DNA of 64,000 bases from Bittarella massiliensis (ex Durand et al. 2017) (lineage in GTDB: Bacteria; Bacillota; Clostridia; Oscillospirales; Ruminococcaceae): positions 443,621 to 507,620 of the forward strand of contig NZ_LN908977.1 in the NCBI RefSeq assembly GCF_001486165.1. The letters run 5' to 3'. The notes under the pieces were generated by a model, which was not told the DNA's origin, ran no database searches, and was given only the letters and a program-made list of their open reading frames with translations. The translations under genes and the position numbers were made by a program. This document shows, piece by piece, positions 56,388 through 64,000 of this stretch; the first letter of the stretch is position 1; every line of letters starts with the position of its first letter.

Positions 56388-58202
56388 TTACGCGATGCTG
56401 CCGAAGAACTCGGCAATGGGCCCCAGGGCCAGGGCGGGGAAGAAGCTCAGGGCGCCCACCAGCAGCACCACGAAGATGAGCAAAAAGACAAACATCCCGT
56501 TGGTGGTGGAGAGGGTGCCCGCCGTCACCGCCAGCCTCTTCTTCTTGGCGAGACTGCCGGCGATGGCCAGGGTGCCGACGACCGGCACGAACCGGACAAA
56601 GAGCATGACCAGCCCCAGGGAGAGGTTCAAAAAGACGGTGTTGGCGTTGAGCCCCGCAAAGGCGGAGCCGTTGTTCCCCCCTGCGGAGGAGAAGGCGTAC
56701 AGCACCTCGGAAAAGCCGTGTGCCCCGGTGTTGCCAAGGCTCTCCACCACCTGGGGGAGGGCGGCGGCGATGCCGCTGCCGACCAGGATGGCCACCGGGG
56801 TGGCCAGACAGACCACCACCGCCCACTTCATCTCATAGGGCTCGATCTTCTTGCCCAGAAATTCGGGGGTGCGCCCCACCATCAGCCCGGCGATAAAGAC
56901 GGCGAGGATGGCAAAGGCCAGCATTCCGTAAAGGCCGCAGCCGGTGCCGCCGAAGACGACCTCGCCCAGCTGCATTAGGAGCATGGGGATCATCCCCCCC
57001 AGGGGGGTGAAACTGTCGTGCATGGCGTTGACCGAGCCGTTGGAGGCGGCGGTGGTAAAGACCGCCCAGGTGGAGGAGGTGGCGATGCCGAAGCGGGTCT
57101 CCTTGCCCTCCATGTTGCCGCCGGCCTGCTGTACGGCCGACAGGTCTACCGCCCCGCTCTGGGCCAGTTGGGGGGTGGCCATCTGCTCGTTGACGGCCAC
57201 CACCGCCAGGGCGGTGACCAGGCAGAGGAACATGGCCAGGAAGATGGCGACGCCCTGCTTTTTGTTCTTCACACACCGGCCGAAGGTGAAGCAGAGGGCC
57301 GCCGGGATCAACAGCAGCGAGATCATCTCCAGCAGGTTGGTAAAGGGGCTGGGGTTTTCCAGCGGGTGGGCCGAGTTGACCCCCATAAAGCCGCCGCCGT
57401 TGGTGCCCGACTGTTTGATGGCCACCTGGCTGGCAGCCGGACCCATGGGCACAAACTGTTCGGTCACGATCTGGGTCCCCTCGACTGTCCGGCCGCCAAG
57501 GGTCACGGTGCCGGTTTCCAGGTCGATGTCGGCCCCCTCCAAGATCTCCCCCTCAGAGCTCACCGCCACCGGTTCCAGCAGGGAGACGGTCTGGGCGGGC
57601 TTCCAGCTCTGGATCACCCCGCCGGCCACCAGGCAGACGGCCAGCACCAGGTTTAGGGGCAGCAGGATGTGGACGGTGATGCGGGTCATGTCCACCCAGA
57701 AGCTGCCCAACCCCTCTCTCTTCACCTGGATCAGCCCGCGGATGAGGGCGAACAGGACGGCGATGCCCACCGCGGCCGAGAGGAAGTTTTGCACCGTCAG
57801 CCCCAGGGCCTGGGTCAGGTAGCTCAGGGTGCTCTCGCCGGTGTAGGACTGCCAGTTGGTGTTGGTCACGAAACTGACGGCGGTGTTAAAGGACAGGTGC
57901 CAGCCCACCCCCGGCAGGTTTTGGGGGTTTCCGGGCAGCACGCCCTGCAGCAGTTGCAGCAGAAAGAGGATGGCCAGGCTGATCCCGGAAAAGAGGAGTA
58001 CGCTGGCCGCGTACCGCTTCCACCCCATCTGCTCGCCAGGGTCGACCCGCATCACCCTGTAGACCGCCCGCTCGCAGGGGGTCAGGAGGCGGGATAAAAA
58101 GGTCTTTTCCCCCTTCATCACCTTGGCGATGTAGCTGCCCAGGGGGATGGCCAGGGCGACGAGCACCGCCAGGTAGAGGATGTATTGCAAAATGGTTCCC
58201 AT
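56388..58202 (-). CDS. kdpA: KdpA K+-channel-like subunit
   Basis: A 604-residue polytopic protein with the four selectivity-filter regions of Kdp[41 protein letters not shown] and NNGSAFAGL. It binds and selects K+ and is coupled to KdpB. Its ATG overlaps the kdpF stop (TGATG), which fixes the start at 58202. Confidence 0.97.
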   Translation of the reverse strand: MGTILQYILYLAVLVALAIPLGSYIAKVMKGEKTFLSRLLTPCERAVYRVMRVDPGEQMGWKRYAASVLLFSGISLAILFLLQLLQGVLPGNPQNLPGVGWHLSFNTAVSFVTNTNWQSYTGESTLSYLTQALGLTVQNFLSAAVGIAVLFALIRGLIQVKREGLGSFWVDMTRITVHILLPLNLVLAVCLVAGGVIQSWKPAQTVSLLEPVAVSSEGEILEGADIDLETGTVTLGGRTVEGTQIVTEQFVPMGPAASQVAIKQSGTNGGGFMGVNSAHPLENPSPFTNLLEMISLLLIPAALCFTFGRCVKNKKQGVAIFLAMFLCLVTALAVVAVNEQMATPQLAQSGAVDLSAVQQAGGNMEGKETRFGIATSSTWAVFTTAASNGSVNAMHDSFTPLGGMIPMLLMQLGEVVFGGTGCGLYGMLAFAILAVFIAGLMVGRTPEFLGKKIEPYEMKWAVVVCLATPVAILVGSGIAAALPQVVESLGNTGAHGFSEVLYAFSSAGGNNGSAFAGLNANTVFLNLSLGLVMLFVRFVPVVGTLAIAGSLAKKKRLAVTAGTLSTTNGMFVFLLIFVVLLVGALSFFPALALGPIAEFFGSIA

Positions 58203-58291
58203 CACTGTTTGTCACCTCTCATCAAAATTGCGACGTAGTAAATCAAAAGGATGACCGCGATCCCTCCGATCGCGGCAACAAGTATTTCCAT
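58202..58291 (-). CDS. kdpF: KdpF small subunit
   Basis: A 29-residue single-helix protein starting MEILVAAIGGIAVILLIYY, ending in a basic/polar tail. GGAGGGA lies just before the ATG. It sits at the first position of kdpFABC and stabilises the KdpABC complex in other bacteria. Confidence 0.93.
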   Translation of the reverse strand: MEILVAAIGGIAVILLIYYVAILMRGDKQ

Positions 58292-58324
58292 TTTTCGATT
58301 CCCTCCTCTCCTTGTCAAAGTTTA

Positions 58325-58363
58325 GCGCGGAGTCCCTAAAAAGAGTGTTAGGGGCTCCGCGCG
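58325..58363. repeat. Long inverted repeat upstream of kdpF
   Basis: GCGCGGAG-T-CCCTAA pairs with TTAGGG-G-CTCCGCGC around 8 bases. No T-run follows, so it may be a leader hairpin or processing site; it shares the CCCTAA/TTAGGG core with the repeat before kdpD. Confidence 0.65.
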
Positions 58364-58367
58364 GGAA

Positions 58368-58385
58368 ATTAAGAAAGGATTAAGA
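58368..58385. promoter_or_regulatory. Candidate KdpE box before kdpF
   Basis: Direct repeat ATTAAGA-AAGG-ATTAAGA with an exact 11-base period. Confidence 0.68.
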
Positions 58386-58400
58386 CGGCTGCAGTTCCTG

Positions 58401-58589
58401 TCACAGACAGCCGAACAGCCAGGCGATGGGGAAGGCGATCACCGCCGCCAGCAGAAAGACCGCCGCCAACAGCCCCAAGGGCATGGCCAGCCAGAGCAGC
58501 CCGTAGCTCAAATAGGGGTGCTGTGCCATCCAGCGGCCCAGCCGCCGGTCTAAAGAAGACTGTCTGCAAAGGGAAATTACACGGCTCAT
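58401..58589 (-). CDS. Small membrane protein at the head of the kdp operon
   Basis: A 62-residue protein with a basic N-terminal part (about 1-25) and two closely spaced hydrophobic segments (about 29-61). GGAGGAGG lies about eight bases before the ATG at 58589. It is on the kdp strand, 109 bases ahead of kdpF, with KdpE-box-like sites both upstream and downstream. I do not recognise the family; a role in the K+ response is inferred only from position. Confidence 0.65.
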   Translation of the reverse strand: MSRVISLCRQSSLDRRLGRWMAQHPYLSYGLLWLAMPLGLLAAVFLLAAVIAFPIAWLFGCL

Positions 58590-58664
58590 CACGATTTCCT
58601 CCTCCTTCTGCTTCCATCATAGAGGGACGGGCGTAAAAAGGGGGCAAGCAAACGGGGCGCGAAG

Positions 58665-58682
58665 ATGAAATTTTCGTTAAGA
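58665..58682. promoter_or_regulatory. Candidate KdpE box before the small kdp-linked gene
   Basis: ATGAAAT-TTTC-GTTAAGA, a weaker copy of the same 11-base-period motif, 76 bases upstream of the small gene. Confidence 0.5.
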
Positions 58683-58812
58683 GGGCGCACTCCCATGCCA
58701 CCGGACCCCCTCCGCAGGGCAGAGGAGGGGGAGGCCGACTTGTCCCCGGGGGCAGGATTCGCCAAATCCCGCTCCCCGCTCGGGCTATCATCAGAGGCAG
58801 GGGGGAATCGCC

Positions 58813-59700
58813 GTGACCGTTTATCTGGACGTCCTGGTGGCCATCAACGTCTTTATCAACTACCTGCTCTTGCTGGGCACCGCCTGCCTGGGGGGGATCC
58901 CCGCCGGGCGGCTGCGGATCTTGGCGGCCAGCGCCCTTTCGGGGGCCCTCTCCGCCTGCATCCTGCTGCCGGGGTTTGACAACCTCTTTTTCAAGATCGC
59001 CCTCTGCGTCCTGACGGTGGCGGTGGCCTTTCCCAACCGATCCCTGGCCGGTTTTGGGAAGAACGCCCTTCTGTTTTTGCTGGTGAACTTTGTCTTTGCC
59101 GGGGCCATCATGGGGTTGGAGCTGGCCTTTTCCCCCAAGCGGATGGCCTATTTTAACGGGGTCTTGTACCTGGACCTGCCCATCGGCACCTTCGTCCTCT
59201 TCGCGGGCCTCTCCTACCTGCTGGTGGAGGGGGTCAGCTGGCTCTCGGGGCGGTTTTCCAAAGCCCAGTACCGGGTGCGGGTCCAAAAGGGGGGGAGAGA
59301 GACGGTCTGCACCGGTTTTGTGGACACCGGCAACACCCTTGCCGACCCCTATACCGGGGACCCGGTGGTCCTGCTCTCCCTCTCGGCGGCGGCCCCCCTT
59401 CTCACCGCCCACCAGCAGCTGTTCGTGCTCAGCTCGCAGACCAAAGACCCCGCCGGCCTCCGCCTCATCCCCTACGGCACCGCCAGCGGCAAGGCGCTGC
59501 TCCCGGCCTTTACCCCCGATCGGATCTTGGTGGAGGACGCCCGCGGCCGGGTGCTCTGCAACACTGGCCGGGTCTGCGTGGGGGTGGTGGCCGAGCGCTT
59601 CGGCAAGGGGGAAAACGACTGTATCCTGCAAGGAGAGATCATAGGGAGGACCGACAATGGATTGGCTGCGAAGACTGTGGAAAAAATGGTTCGGCGGTAG
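58813..59700 (+). CDS. spoIIGA: SpoIIGA, pro-sigma-E protease
   Basis: A 295-residue protein with five N-terminal membrane helices (to about 150) and an aspartic-protease-like domain whose catalytic motif is DTGNTL (Asp171). It cleaves pro-sigma-E in the mother cell after activation by SpoIIR. It starts at GTG and overlaps sigE by 44 bases, ensuring coupled synthesis. Confidence 0.95.
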   Translation: MTVYLDVLVAINVFINYLLLLGTACLGGIPAGRLRILAASALSGALSACILLPGFDNLFFKIALCVLTVAVAFPNRSLAGFGKNALLFLLVNFVFAGAIMGLELAFSPKRMAYFNGVLYLDLPIGTFVLFAGLSYLLVEGVSWLSGRFSKAQYRVRVQKGGRETVCTGFVDTGNTLADPYTGDPVVLLSLSAAAPLLTAHQQLFVLSSQTKDPAGLRLIPYGTASGKALLPAFTPDRILVEDARGRVLCNTGRVCVGVVAERFGKGENDCILQGEIIGRTDNGLAAKTVEKMVRR

Positions 59701-60349
59701 ACACGTCTACTACATCAACGGGCCGGAGGTACTGCCCCCGCCCCTGGAAAAGAGCCGCGAGGCGGAGGTATTTGACCAGCTGGAGCGGGGGGAGGAGAGC
59801 GCCAAGGAGACCCTCATTGTCCACAACCTGCGGCTGGTGGTCTACATCGCCAAGAAGTTCGAGTCTACCGGGGTAGGGGTGGAGGACCTGATCTCCATCG
59901 GCACCATCGGCCTCATCAAGGCGGTGAACACCTTTCAGCCCCAAAAGAAGATCAAGCTGGCCACCTATGCCTCCCGCTGTATCGAAAACGAGATCCTCAT
60001 GTACCTGCGCAAGGCCTCCAACAAGCACCAGGACCTGAGCATCGACGAGCCGCTGAATGTGGATTGGGACGGCAACGAGCTGCTCCTCTCAGACATCCTC
60101 GGCACCGAGCCCGACAGCGTGGGCAAGGGCATCGAAAAGGATGCCGAGCGCACCCTCTTGCAGCAGGCGGTGGCCCGCCTGGCCCCCCGGGAGCGGATCA
60201 TCATGGAGATGCGCTTTGGCCTGGGGGGACAGAAGGAGCACACCCAAAAGGAGGTGGCCGAGCTCATCGGCATCTCCCAGTCGTACATCTCCCGGCTGGA
60301 AAAGCGGATCATCAAGCGGCTGCGCAAGGACCTGGAGGCCGCCATCTGA
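59657..60349 (+). CDS. sigE: Mother-cell sporulation sigma factor E
   Basis: A 230-residue sigma-70 protein: region 2 (about 55-125; [27 protein letters not shown]), and region 4 with [15 protein letters not shown] (about 203-217). The pro-peptide is basic and short (about 17 residues before [14 protein letters not shown], versus about 27 in Bacillus subtilis). AGGGAGGA lies inside spoIIGA just before the ATG. sigG, which often follows, is not here. Confidence 0.97.
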   Translation: MDWLRRLWKKWFGGRHVYYINGPEVLPPPLEKSREAEVFDQLERGEESAKETLIVHNLRLVVYIAKKFESTGVGVEDLISIGTIGLIKAVNTFQPQKKIKLATYASRCIENEILMYLRKASNKHQDLSIDEPLNVDWDGNELLLSDILGTEPDSVGKGIEKDAERTLLQQAVARLAPRERIIMEMRFGLGGQKEHTQKEVAELIGISQSYISRLEKRIIKRLRKDLEAAI

Positions 60350-60387
60350 CCCGCCTGCACATACATAAAACAGCACCCCAACAGAAA

Positions 60388-60423
60388 GCGCGGGGGCGCA
60401 CCCAATTCGGGTGCGCCCCCGCG
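60388..60423. terminator. Terminator after sigE
   Basis: A 16-bp perfect stem GCGCGGGGGCGCACCC with its complement around AATTC, then a C/T-rich tract. Confidence 0.8.
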
Positions 60424-60447
60424 CTTCCTCTTTTCTCCCTCCCGCTG

Positions 60448-60888
60448 TCAGGGGCGGGCGTCCAGCAGCCCCTCCAGCGCCCGGCAGAAGTCTTCATCCT
60501 GCTGGGCGGTGCGCTTTTTGGGGCCCTTGGTGCGGCCGCCCGCCCGGCGGACCTTTCTCCCCAGATGGCGGCTCATCAGCAGCCCGTCCAGGTTTTCGTC
60601 GGTGTAGACCAGCCCGTTTTGGTTGAGCGCCCGCGCCCGTTTGGCCAGGGCCATGGCGGCCACCCCGTAGTCCTGGGTGACGGCGATGTCCCCCGGCTCC
60701 AGGTCGCCCACCAGGGCGTAGTCGGCGGCGTCGGCCCCCTGGGAGACCACCTTCACCTCGCACCCCTCGCCCGGCGCAAACTGGTGGGCGGTGTCGCAGT
60801 AGAGGGTGACGGCCACCCCCCGCTCCCGGCAGAGGGCGAGGGCCAGCCGGGTCACCGGGCAGGCGTCTGCGTCGATGCGCACGCGCAT
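60448..60888 (-). CDS. UPF0178 (YaiI/YqxD) family protein
   Basis: A 146-residue PIN-like fold protein starting MRVRIDADACPVTRLA, with VSQGADAADYALV (about 51-63) and DIAVTQDYGVAAMALAK, ending in the Lys-rich GGRTKGPKKRT stretch of the family. It is a probable nuclease by fold; the biological role is unknown. AAGGAG lies nine bases before the ATG at 60888. Confidence 0.93.
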   Translation of the reverse strand: MRVRIDADACPVTRLALALCRERGVAVTLYCDTAHQFAPGEGCEVKVVSQGADAADYALVGDLEPGDIAVTQDYGVAAMALAKRARALNQNGLVYTDENLDGLLMSRHLGRKVRRAGGRTKGPKKRTAQQDEDFCRALEGLLDARP

Positions 60889-60995
60889 GGAAATCCACTC
60901 CTTTTCGTATATGTTGAAGAGAGACAATGGGGACCGGCGGCGGGGGAGAGACGGGTCTTTTCCGCATAACCGGTCGAAGCAGGGAAAGGATAGGG

Positions 60996-61024
60996 TTGAC
61001 AAATGGGCAAAACTATACTAAACT
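60996..61024 (+). promoter_or_regulatory. Promoter of trxA
   Basis: TTGACA, a 17-base spacer, and TAAACT. Confidence 0.8.
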
Positions 61025-61062
61025 GGTATAAAAAGAAGAAAACCAAGGAGGTCAAACGAACC

Positions 61063-61374
61063 ATGACGCTGGAACACCTGAATGAAAGCAATTTTGAAAC
61101 CGCCGTCAAGGGCAGCGGCAAGCCGGTGCTGGTGGACTTTTTCGCCACCTGGTGCGGCCCCTGCAAGATGCTGGGCCCGGTGCTCGAAGAGCTGGCCGGC
61201 GAGATGGAGGGCCAGGCCGACTTTTACAAGCTGGACATCGACGAGGCGCCCGACATCGCCAACCGCTTTGGGGTGATGAGTGTCCCCACCCTGATCCTCT
61301 TTCAGGACGGGCAGGAGATCAAGCGCACCCTGGGCTTTCAGCCCAAGAGCAAGCTCAAGACCCTGTTTGACTAG
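61063..61374 (+). CDS. trxA: Thioredoxin
   Basis: A 103-residue thioredoxin with the active site ATWCGPCKM (Cys about 31 and 34), the buried Asp region, and the cis-Pro loop MSVPTLILF. It reduces disulfides in cytoplasmic proteins. AAGGAGGTC precedes the ATG at 61063; upstream in-frame ATGs lack family similarity. It has its own promoter and terminator. Confidence 0.96.
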   Translation: MTLEHLNESNFETAVKGSGKPVLVDFFATWCGPCKMLGPVLEELAGEMEGQADFYKLDIDEAPDIANRFGVMSVPTLILFQDGQEIKRTLGFQPKSKLKTLFD

Positions 61375-61389
61375 TCTGTCCCGGTGAGC

Positions 61390-61422
61390 AAAAAAGGAAC
61401 GGAGAGATCCGTTCCTTTTTTT
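61390..61422. terminator. Terminator between trxA and the HD gene
   Basis: AAAAAAGGAACGGA-GAGA-TCCGTTCCTTTTTTT, symmetric. Confidence 0.92.
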
Positions 61423-61443
61423 GTGGCCGTAGAGGGGGTGCGG

Positions 61444-62013
61444 TCACTCCGCCATCCCCAGGCCGACCCGGTCGGCCACTTCCTTCATCCCCTCCAGGGC
61501 CTCGGCCATCACCCAGTCCAGCTCTTTTCCCAGCAGCTCACAACCGCCGCGGATCACGTCCCGGTTGCAGCCGGCGGCAAATTTTTTGTCCTTGAACTTC
61601 TTTTTCAGGCTCTTGAGCTCCATGTCCATCACGCTCCTGCTGGGGCGCACCAGGGCCGCGGCGTTGATGATGCCGGTGAGCTCGTCCACCGTGTAGAGGG
61701 TCTTCTCCATCTCGCTCTCAGGCGCGACGTCGCAGCAGAGGCCGTACCCGTGGGAGCAGACCGAGTGGATGACGCTGTCGTCCACCCCTTCGGCCTGCAG
61801 CAGCTCCACCGCCTTCTTGCAGTGCTCCTCGGGGTACTGGTCGTAGTCCACGTCGTGCAGCAGCCCCACGACCCCCCATAGCTCCTCGTCCGCCCCCGCG
61901 AGGCGGGCGAAGTGGCGCATGGTCCCCTCCACGCAGAGGGCGTGTTTGACCAAATCGGGGGAGTGGGTGTACTTGGTGAGGATGTCGTATGCCTGTTGGC
62001 GGTTTGGGATCAT
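61444..62013 (-). CDS. HDIG-type phosphohydrolase
   Basis: A 189-residue HD protein of the clostridial HDIG family: KHALCVEGTMRHFA (first His), LLHDVDYDQYPEEHC (HD pair about 53-54), HSVCSHGYG and TVDELTGII (final Asp). It was probably recruited for hydrolysis of a phosphate ester; the substrate is unknown. AAGGAG precedes the ATG. It is followed upstream by the LUD gene on the same strand. Confidence 0.9.
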   Translation of the reverse strand: MIPNRQQAYDILTKYTHSPDLVKHALCVEGTMRHFARLAGADEELWGVVGLLHDVDYDQYPEEHCKKAVELLQAEGVDDSVIHSVCSHGYGLCCDVAPESEMEKTLYTVDELTGIINAAALVRPSRSVMDMELKSLKKKFKDKKFAAGCNRDVIRGGCELLGKELDWVMAEALEGMKEVADRVGLGMAE

Positions 62014-62066
62014 GGAAATCGCTCCTTCTCTCTATCGTCTCTGTCTTTATTTGCCATCTCAAATGA

Positions 62067-62693
62067 TCAGTAGCCCAGCCGCCCCGGCAGGAAAAAGAGG
62101 TGGATGCGCTGGGGGTCCCGCTGGTAGGACTGCACCGAGAAGTCGCAGCAGATGCGCCCCTCGCTGCGGCAGCGCCGCTCGCCGCAGTGGCCGGTGGCCG
62201 CACAGGGGGTGGCCAGTCCCAGGCGAACGCAGTTTTTCGGCGCGGCCACTGCCTTGACCCGCTCCACCGCCGCCTTCAGGTCGGGGACGATCTTGTTTTC
62301 CCCGGCGATGACGAGCACCTTTTTCGGCCCAAAGGCCATGGCCGCCACCCGGTTGCCGTTGCCGTCCACGTTGAAGAGCTCGCCCTGTTCGGTGACGGCG
62401 TTGGTCGAGGTGATATACCAGTCGGCAAAGAAGGCGCGGCGCATCATCTCCCCGGCCTCCTCGGGGGTGATGCCGGGGCGGGCCCGGTCGAGAAAGCGGT
62501 AGTCCCCGCAGGCCAGCAGCCCGGCCACCCCCGTCTCGGCGGCGGTCATGGTGCCGCCCATGGCCACCGTGTCGCCGGGCCGCAGGTAGTCCCGGCGCAG
62601 AAGGGCCACCAGGTCCTCCGGGCCCTCCACGAATTGGGCTTGGATGTTGTTTTTTTGCAGTGCGGCGATGGTCCTCGCCAGCTGTTCGGTCAT
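62067..62693 (-). CDS. LUD-domain protein (LutC-like, DUF162)
   Basis: A 208-residue protein of the lactate-utilisation (LUD) fold: VAMGGTMTAAETG (about 44-56), ITSTNAVTEQGELFNVDGNGNR with the family core, and a C-terminal Cys cluster (CAATGHCGERRCRSEGRICC, about 163-182) suggestive of a metal or Fe-S site. It is a single gene, without LutA or LutB partners, common in Clostridia; the role is uncertain. AAGGAGG precedes the ATG at 62693. Confidence 0.9.
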   Translation of the reverse strand: MTEQLARTIAALQKNNIQAQFVEGPEDLVALLRRDYLRPGDTVAMGGTMTAAETGVAGLLACGDYRFLDRARPGITPEEAGEMMRRAFFADWYITSTNAVTEQGELFNVDGNGNRVAAMAFGPKKVLVIAGENKIVPDLKAAVERVKAVAAPKNCVRLGLATPCAATGHCGERRCRSEGRICCDFSVQSYQRDPQRIHLFFLPGRLGY

Positions 62694-62893
62694 GGCGGCC
62701 CCTCCTTTTTGGGCGGGGGCGGCAGGCGCAAAATCGCGGCCGCTCTTTGCCCCTTGATCCTCTGCTTTCCAGTATAAACACCCCCTCTTTTTTTGTAAAG
62801 CGGTTTCCCCCCTCCCCCCGCTGTCTTTTTTGCGGGAGATGTGGTATGATAGACCTGTTTTGAAAATCTCTCGACGACACAACAGGTGACACC

Positions 62894-64000
62894 ATGGAAA
62901 TCAAGTGCAACGACCTCTCCCTCTCCTTCGGCCAGTTCCCGATCTTGCAGGGGGTCAACTTTACCCTGACCGACACCTCCCGGGTGGGGATCATCGGCCA
63001 GAACGGGGCGGGCAAGTCCACCCTGCTCAAACTCATCACCGGGGAGCTGACCCCCGACGCGGGCGATCTGTTCATCACCCGGGGCACCAGCATCGGCTTT
63101 CTCAAACAAAACAGCGGCCTCTCGGCTGAGCGCACCATCTTCGAGGAGATGCGCTCGGTCTTTTCCCGGCTGCTTTTCTGCCAGGAGCAGATGGCGAAGC
63201 TCCAGCGGCAGATGGCCGCGGCCGACCCCGCCGGCGCCGACTACGCCCGGATGGCCGCCGACTACGCCGCCCTGAACACCGAATTCGAGGCGGGCGACGG
63301 CTACACCATCGACTACCGCATCCGCACCGTCCTCTTCGGCATGGGCTTTGGGGAGGAGGACTTCCCCAAGGAGATCTACAAGATGTCCGGCGGGGAGAAG
63401 ACCCGCCTGGCCCTGGCCAAGCTGCTCCTCCTGGGCCCCCAGGTGCTGCTGCTGGACGAACCCACCAACCACCTGGACTTCACGACCCTCCTCTGGCTGG
63501 AAAACTACCTCAAGGGCTACAAGGGCTGCGTGGTGGTGGTCTCCCACGACCGCTACTTCCTCGACACCACCGTCACCGAGATCCTCGAGGTCTCCCGCCA
63601 CCGGGTCAAGAGCTACAAGGGCAACTACAGCCGCTACAAGCAGCTCAAGGAGGAGGAGCTCTACGCCGGCTCCCGCGCCTACGAAAAGCAGCAGAAGGTC
63701 ATTGAAAAGTACGAGGATTACATCCAGAAAAACCTGGTGCGGGCCTCCACCTCCAAGATGGCCAAATCCCGCCGCAAGGCGCTGGAGAAGATGGAGGTCC
63801 TCGAAAAGCCCACCGAGGAGAAGGAGGTGGTCCGCTTCACCTTCCCCTTTGACCGGCCCCCCTTTGAAAATGTCTTTTCGGTCAAGGGGGTGGATGTCTG
63901 CGTCGAGGGCAAAGCCCTCATCCACGATGTCTCCTTCACCGTCAAGCGGGGGGAAAAGGCCTGCATCGTGGGGGAGAACGGGGCGGGCAAGTCCACCTTT
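62894..64000 (+). CDS. ABC-F ATPase, truncated by the window end
   Basis: The first 369 residues of an ABC-F protein: first ATPase with Walker A GQNGAGKST (about residue 35), signature MSGGEKTRLALA and Walker B LLLDEPTNHLD, the linker rich in Lys/Glu (about 235-310), and the start of the second ATPase with GENGAGKST at the edge. No membrane helices. ABC-F proteins act on the ribosome in translation or antibiotic protection. AGGTGAC lies just before the ATG; a TATGAT -10-like element is near 62845. Confidence 0.95.
   Translation, partial: MEIKCNDLSLSFGQFPILQGVNFTLTDTSRVGIIGQNGAGKSTLLKLITGELTPDAGDLFITRGTSIGFLKQNSGLSAERTIFEEMRSVFSRLLFCQEQMAKLQRQMAAADPAGADYARMAADYAALNTEFEAGDGYTIDYRIRTVLFGMGFGEEDFPKEIYKMSGGEKTRLALAKLLLLGPQVLLLDEPTNHLDFTTLLWLENYLKGYKGCVVVVSHDRYFLDTTVTEILEVSRHRVKSYKGNYSRYKQLKEEELYAGSRAYEKQQKVIEKYEDYIQKNLVRASTSKMAKSRRKALEKMEVLEKPTEEKEVVRFTFPFDRPPFENVFSVKGVDVCVEGKALIHDVSFTVKRGEKACIVGENGAGKSTF

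Overview
The window is GC-rich, densely coding DNA from a spore-forming, Gram-positive-type bacterium, most likely a high-GC member of class Clostridia (Oscillospiraceae/Ruminococcaceae-like). The evidence is a spoIIGA-sigE pair, a YtaF-like sporulation protein, CIRCE-type heat-shock operators on clpB and groESL, ECF-type vitamin transporters with separate S components, FemAB-like and LtaS-like envelope enzymes, a Na+-pump decarboxylase beta subunit, and many strong Shine-Dalgarno sites with ATG, GTG and TTG starts. I saw no rRNA, tRNA, phage or transposase gene.

Layout. 0-4 kb: small membrane proteins, a DUF368 (PopT) lipid-carrier translocase and a CNNM/CBS protein. 4-10 kb: an orphan three-helix membrane tail, the beta and tiny gamma subunits of a Na+ pump behind a structured leader, and a 1175-residue surface protein behind a second structured leader. 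10-15.5 kb: an ECF transporter (A, A', T, S) and a second S component paired with a degenerate CoaX. 15.5-17.5 kb: a self-regulated GntR/ABC cassette. 17.7-29 kb: clpB, a flavin reductase, an MFS pump with its TetR regulator, a Ca2+-type ATPase and groESL. 29-34.4 kb: a membrane-tethered ECF sigma factor divergent from a 1269-residue surface protein, then a four-repeat orphan CRISPR array. 34.7-49.8 kb: an ABC exporter with its regulator, an MBL-fold gene interrupted by an in-frame TGA, envelope enzymes, a GrpB-Nudix/HEAT/HD cluster, a 22-bp minisatellite, a monofunctional transglycosylase, galactokinase and MscL. 49.8-58.7 kb: a complete kdpFABC-DE potassium system with a 62-residue membrane protein at its head. 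58.8-64 kb: spoIIGA-sigE, thioredoxin, small enzymes and a truncated ABC-F gene.

The most unusual theme is a dispersed surface system. Two giant secreted proteins share a ~110-residue repeat module. One is divergent from an ECF sigma factor that carries its own transmembrane helix and outward Ig-like domain. The other is followed by a fragment matching that sigma factor's outer domain. The C-terminal three-helix tail of the first also exists as a stand-alone 104-residue gene. This looks like an expanded and partly decayed family of surface-protein/sigma loci in which the sigma factor may sense the outside directly. Other points of interest are the TGA in the MBL metal-binding motif, CRISPR repeats whose stem is conserved while the loop varies, two terminator-bearing leaders of unknown class, and repeated 11-bp-phased boxes upstream of the kdp transcripts.
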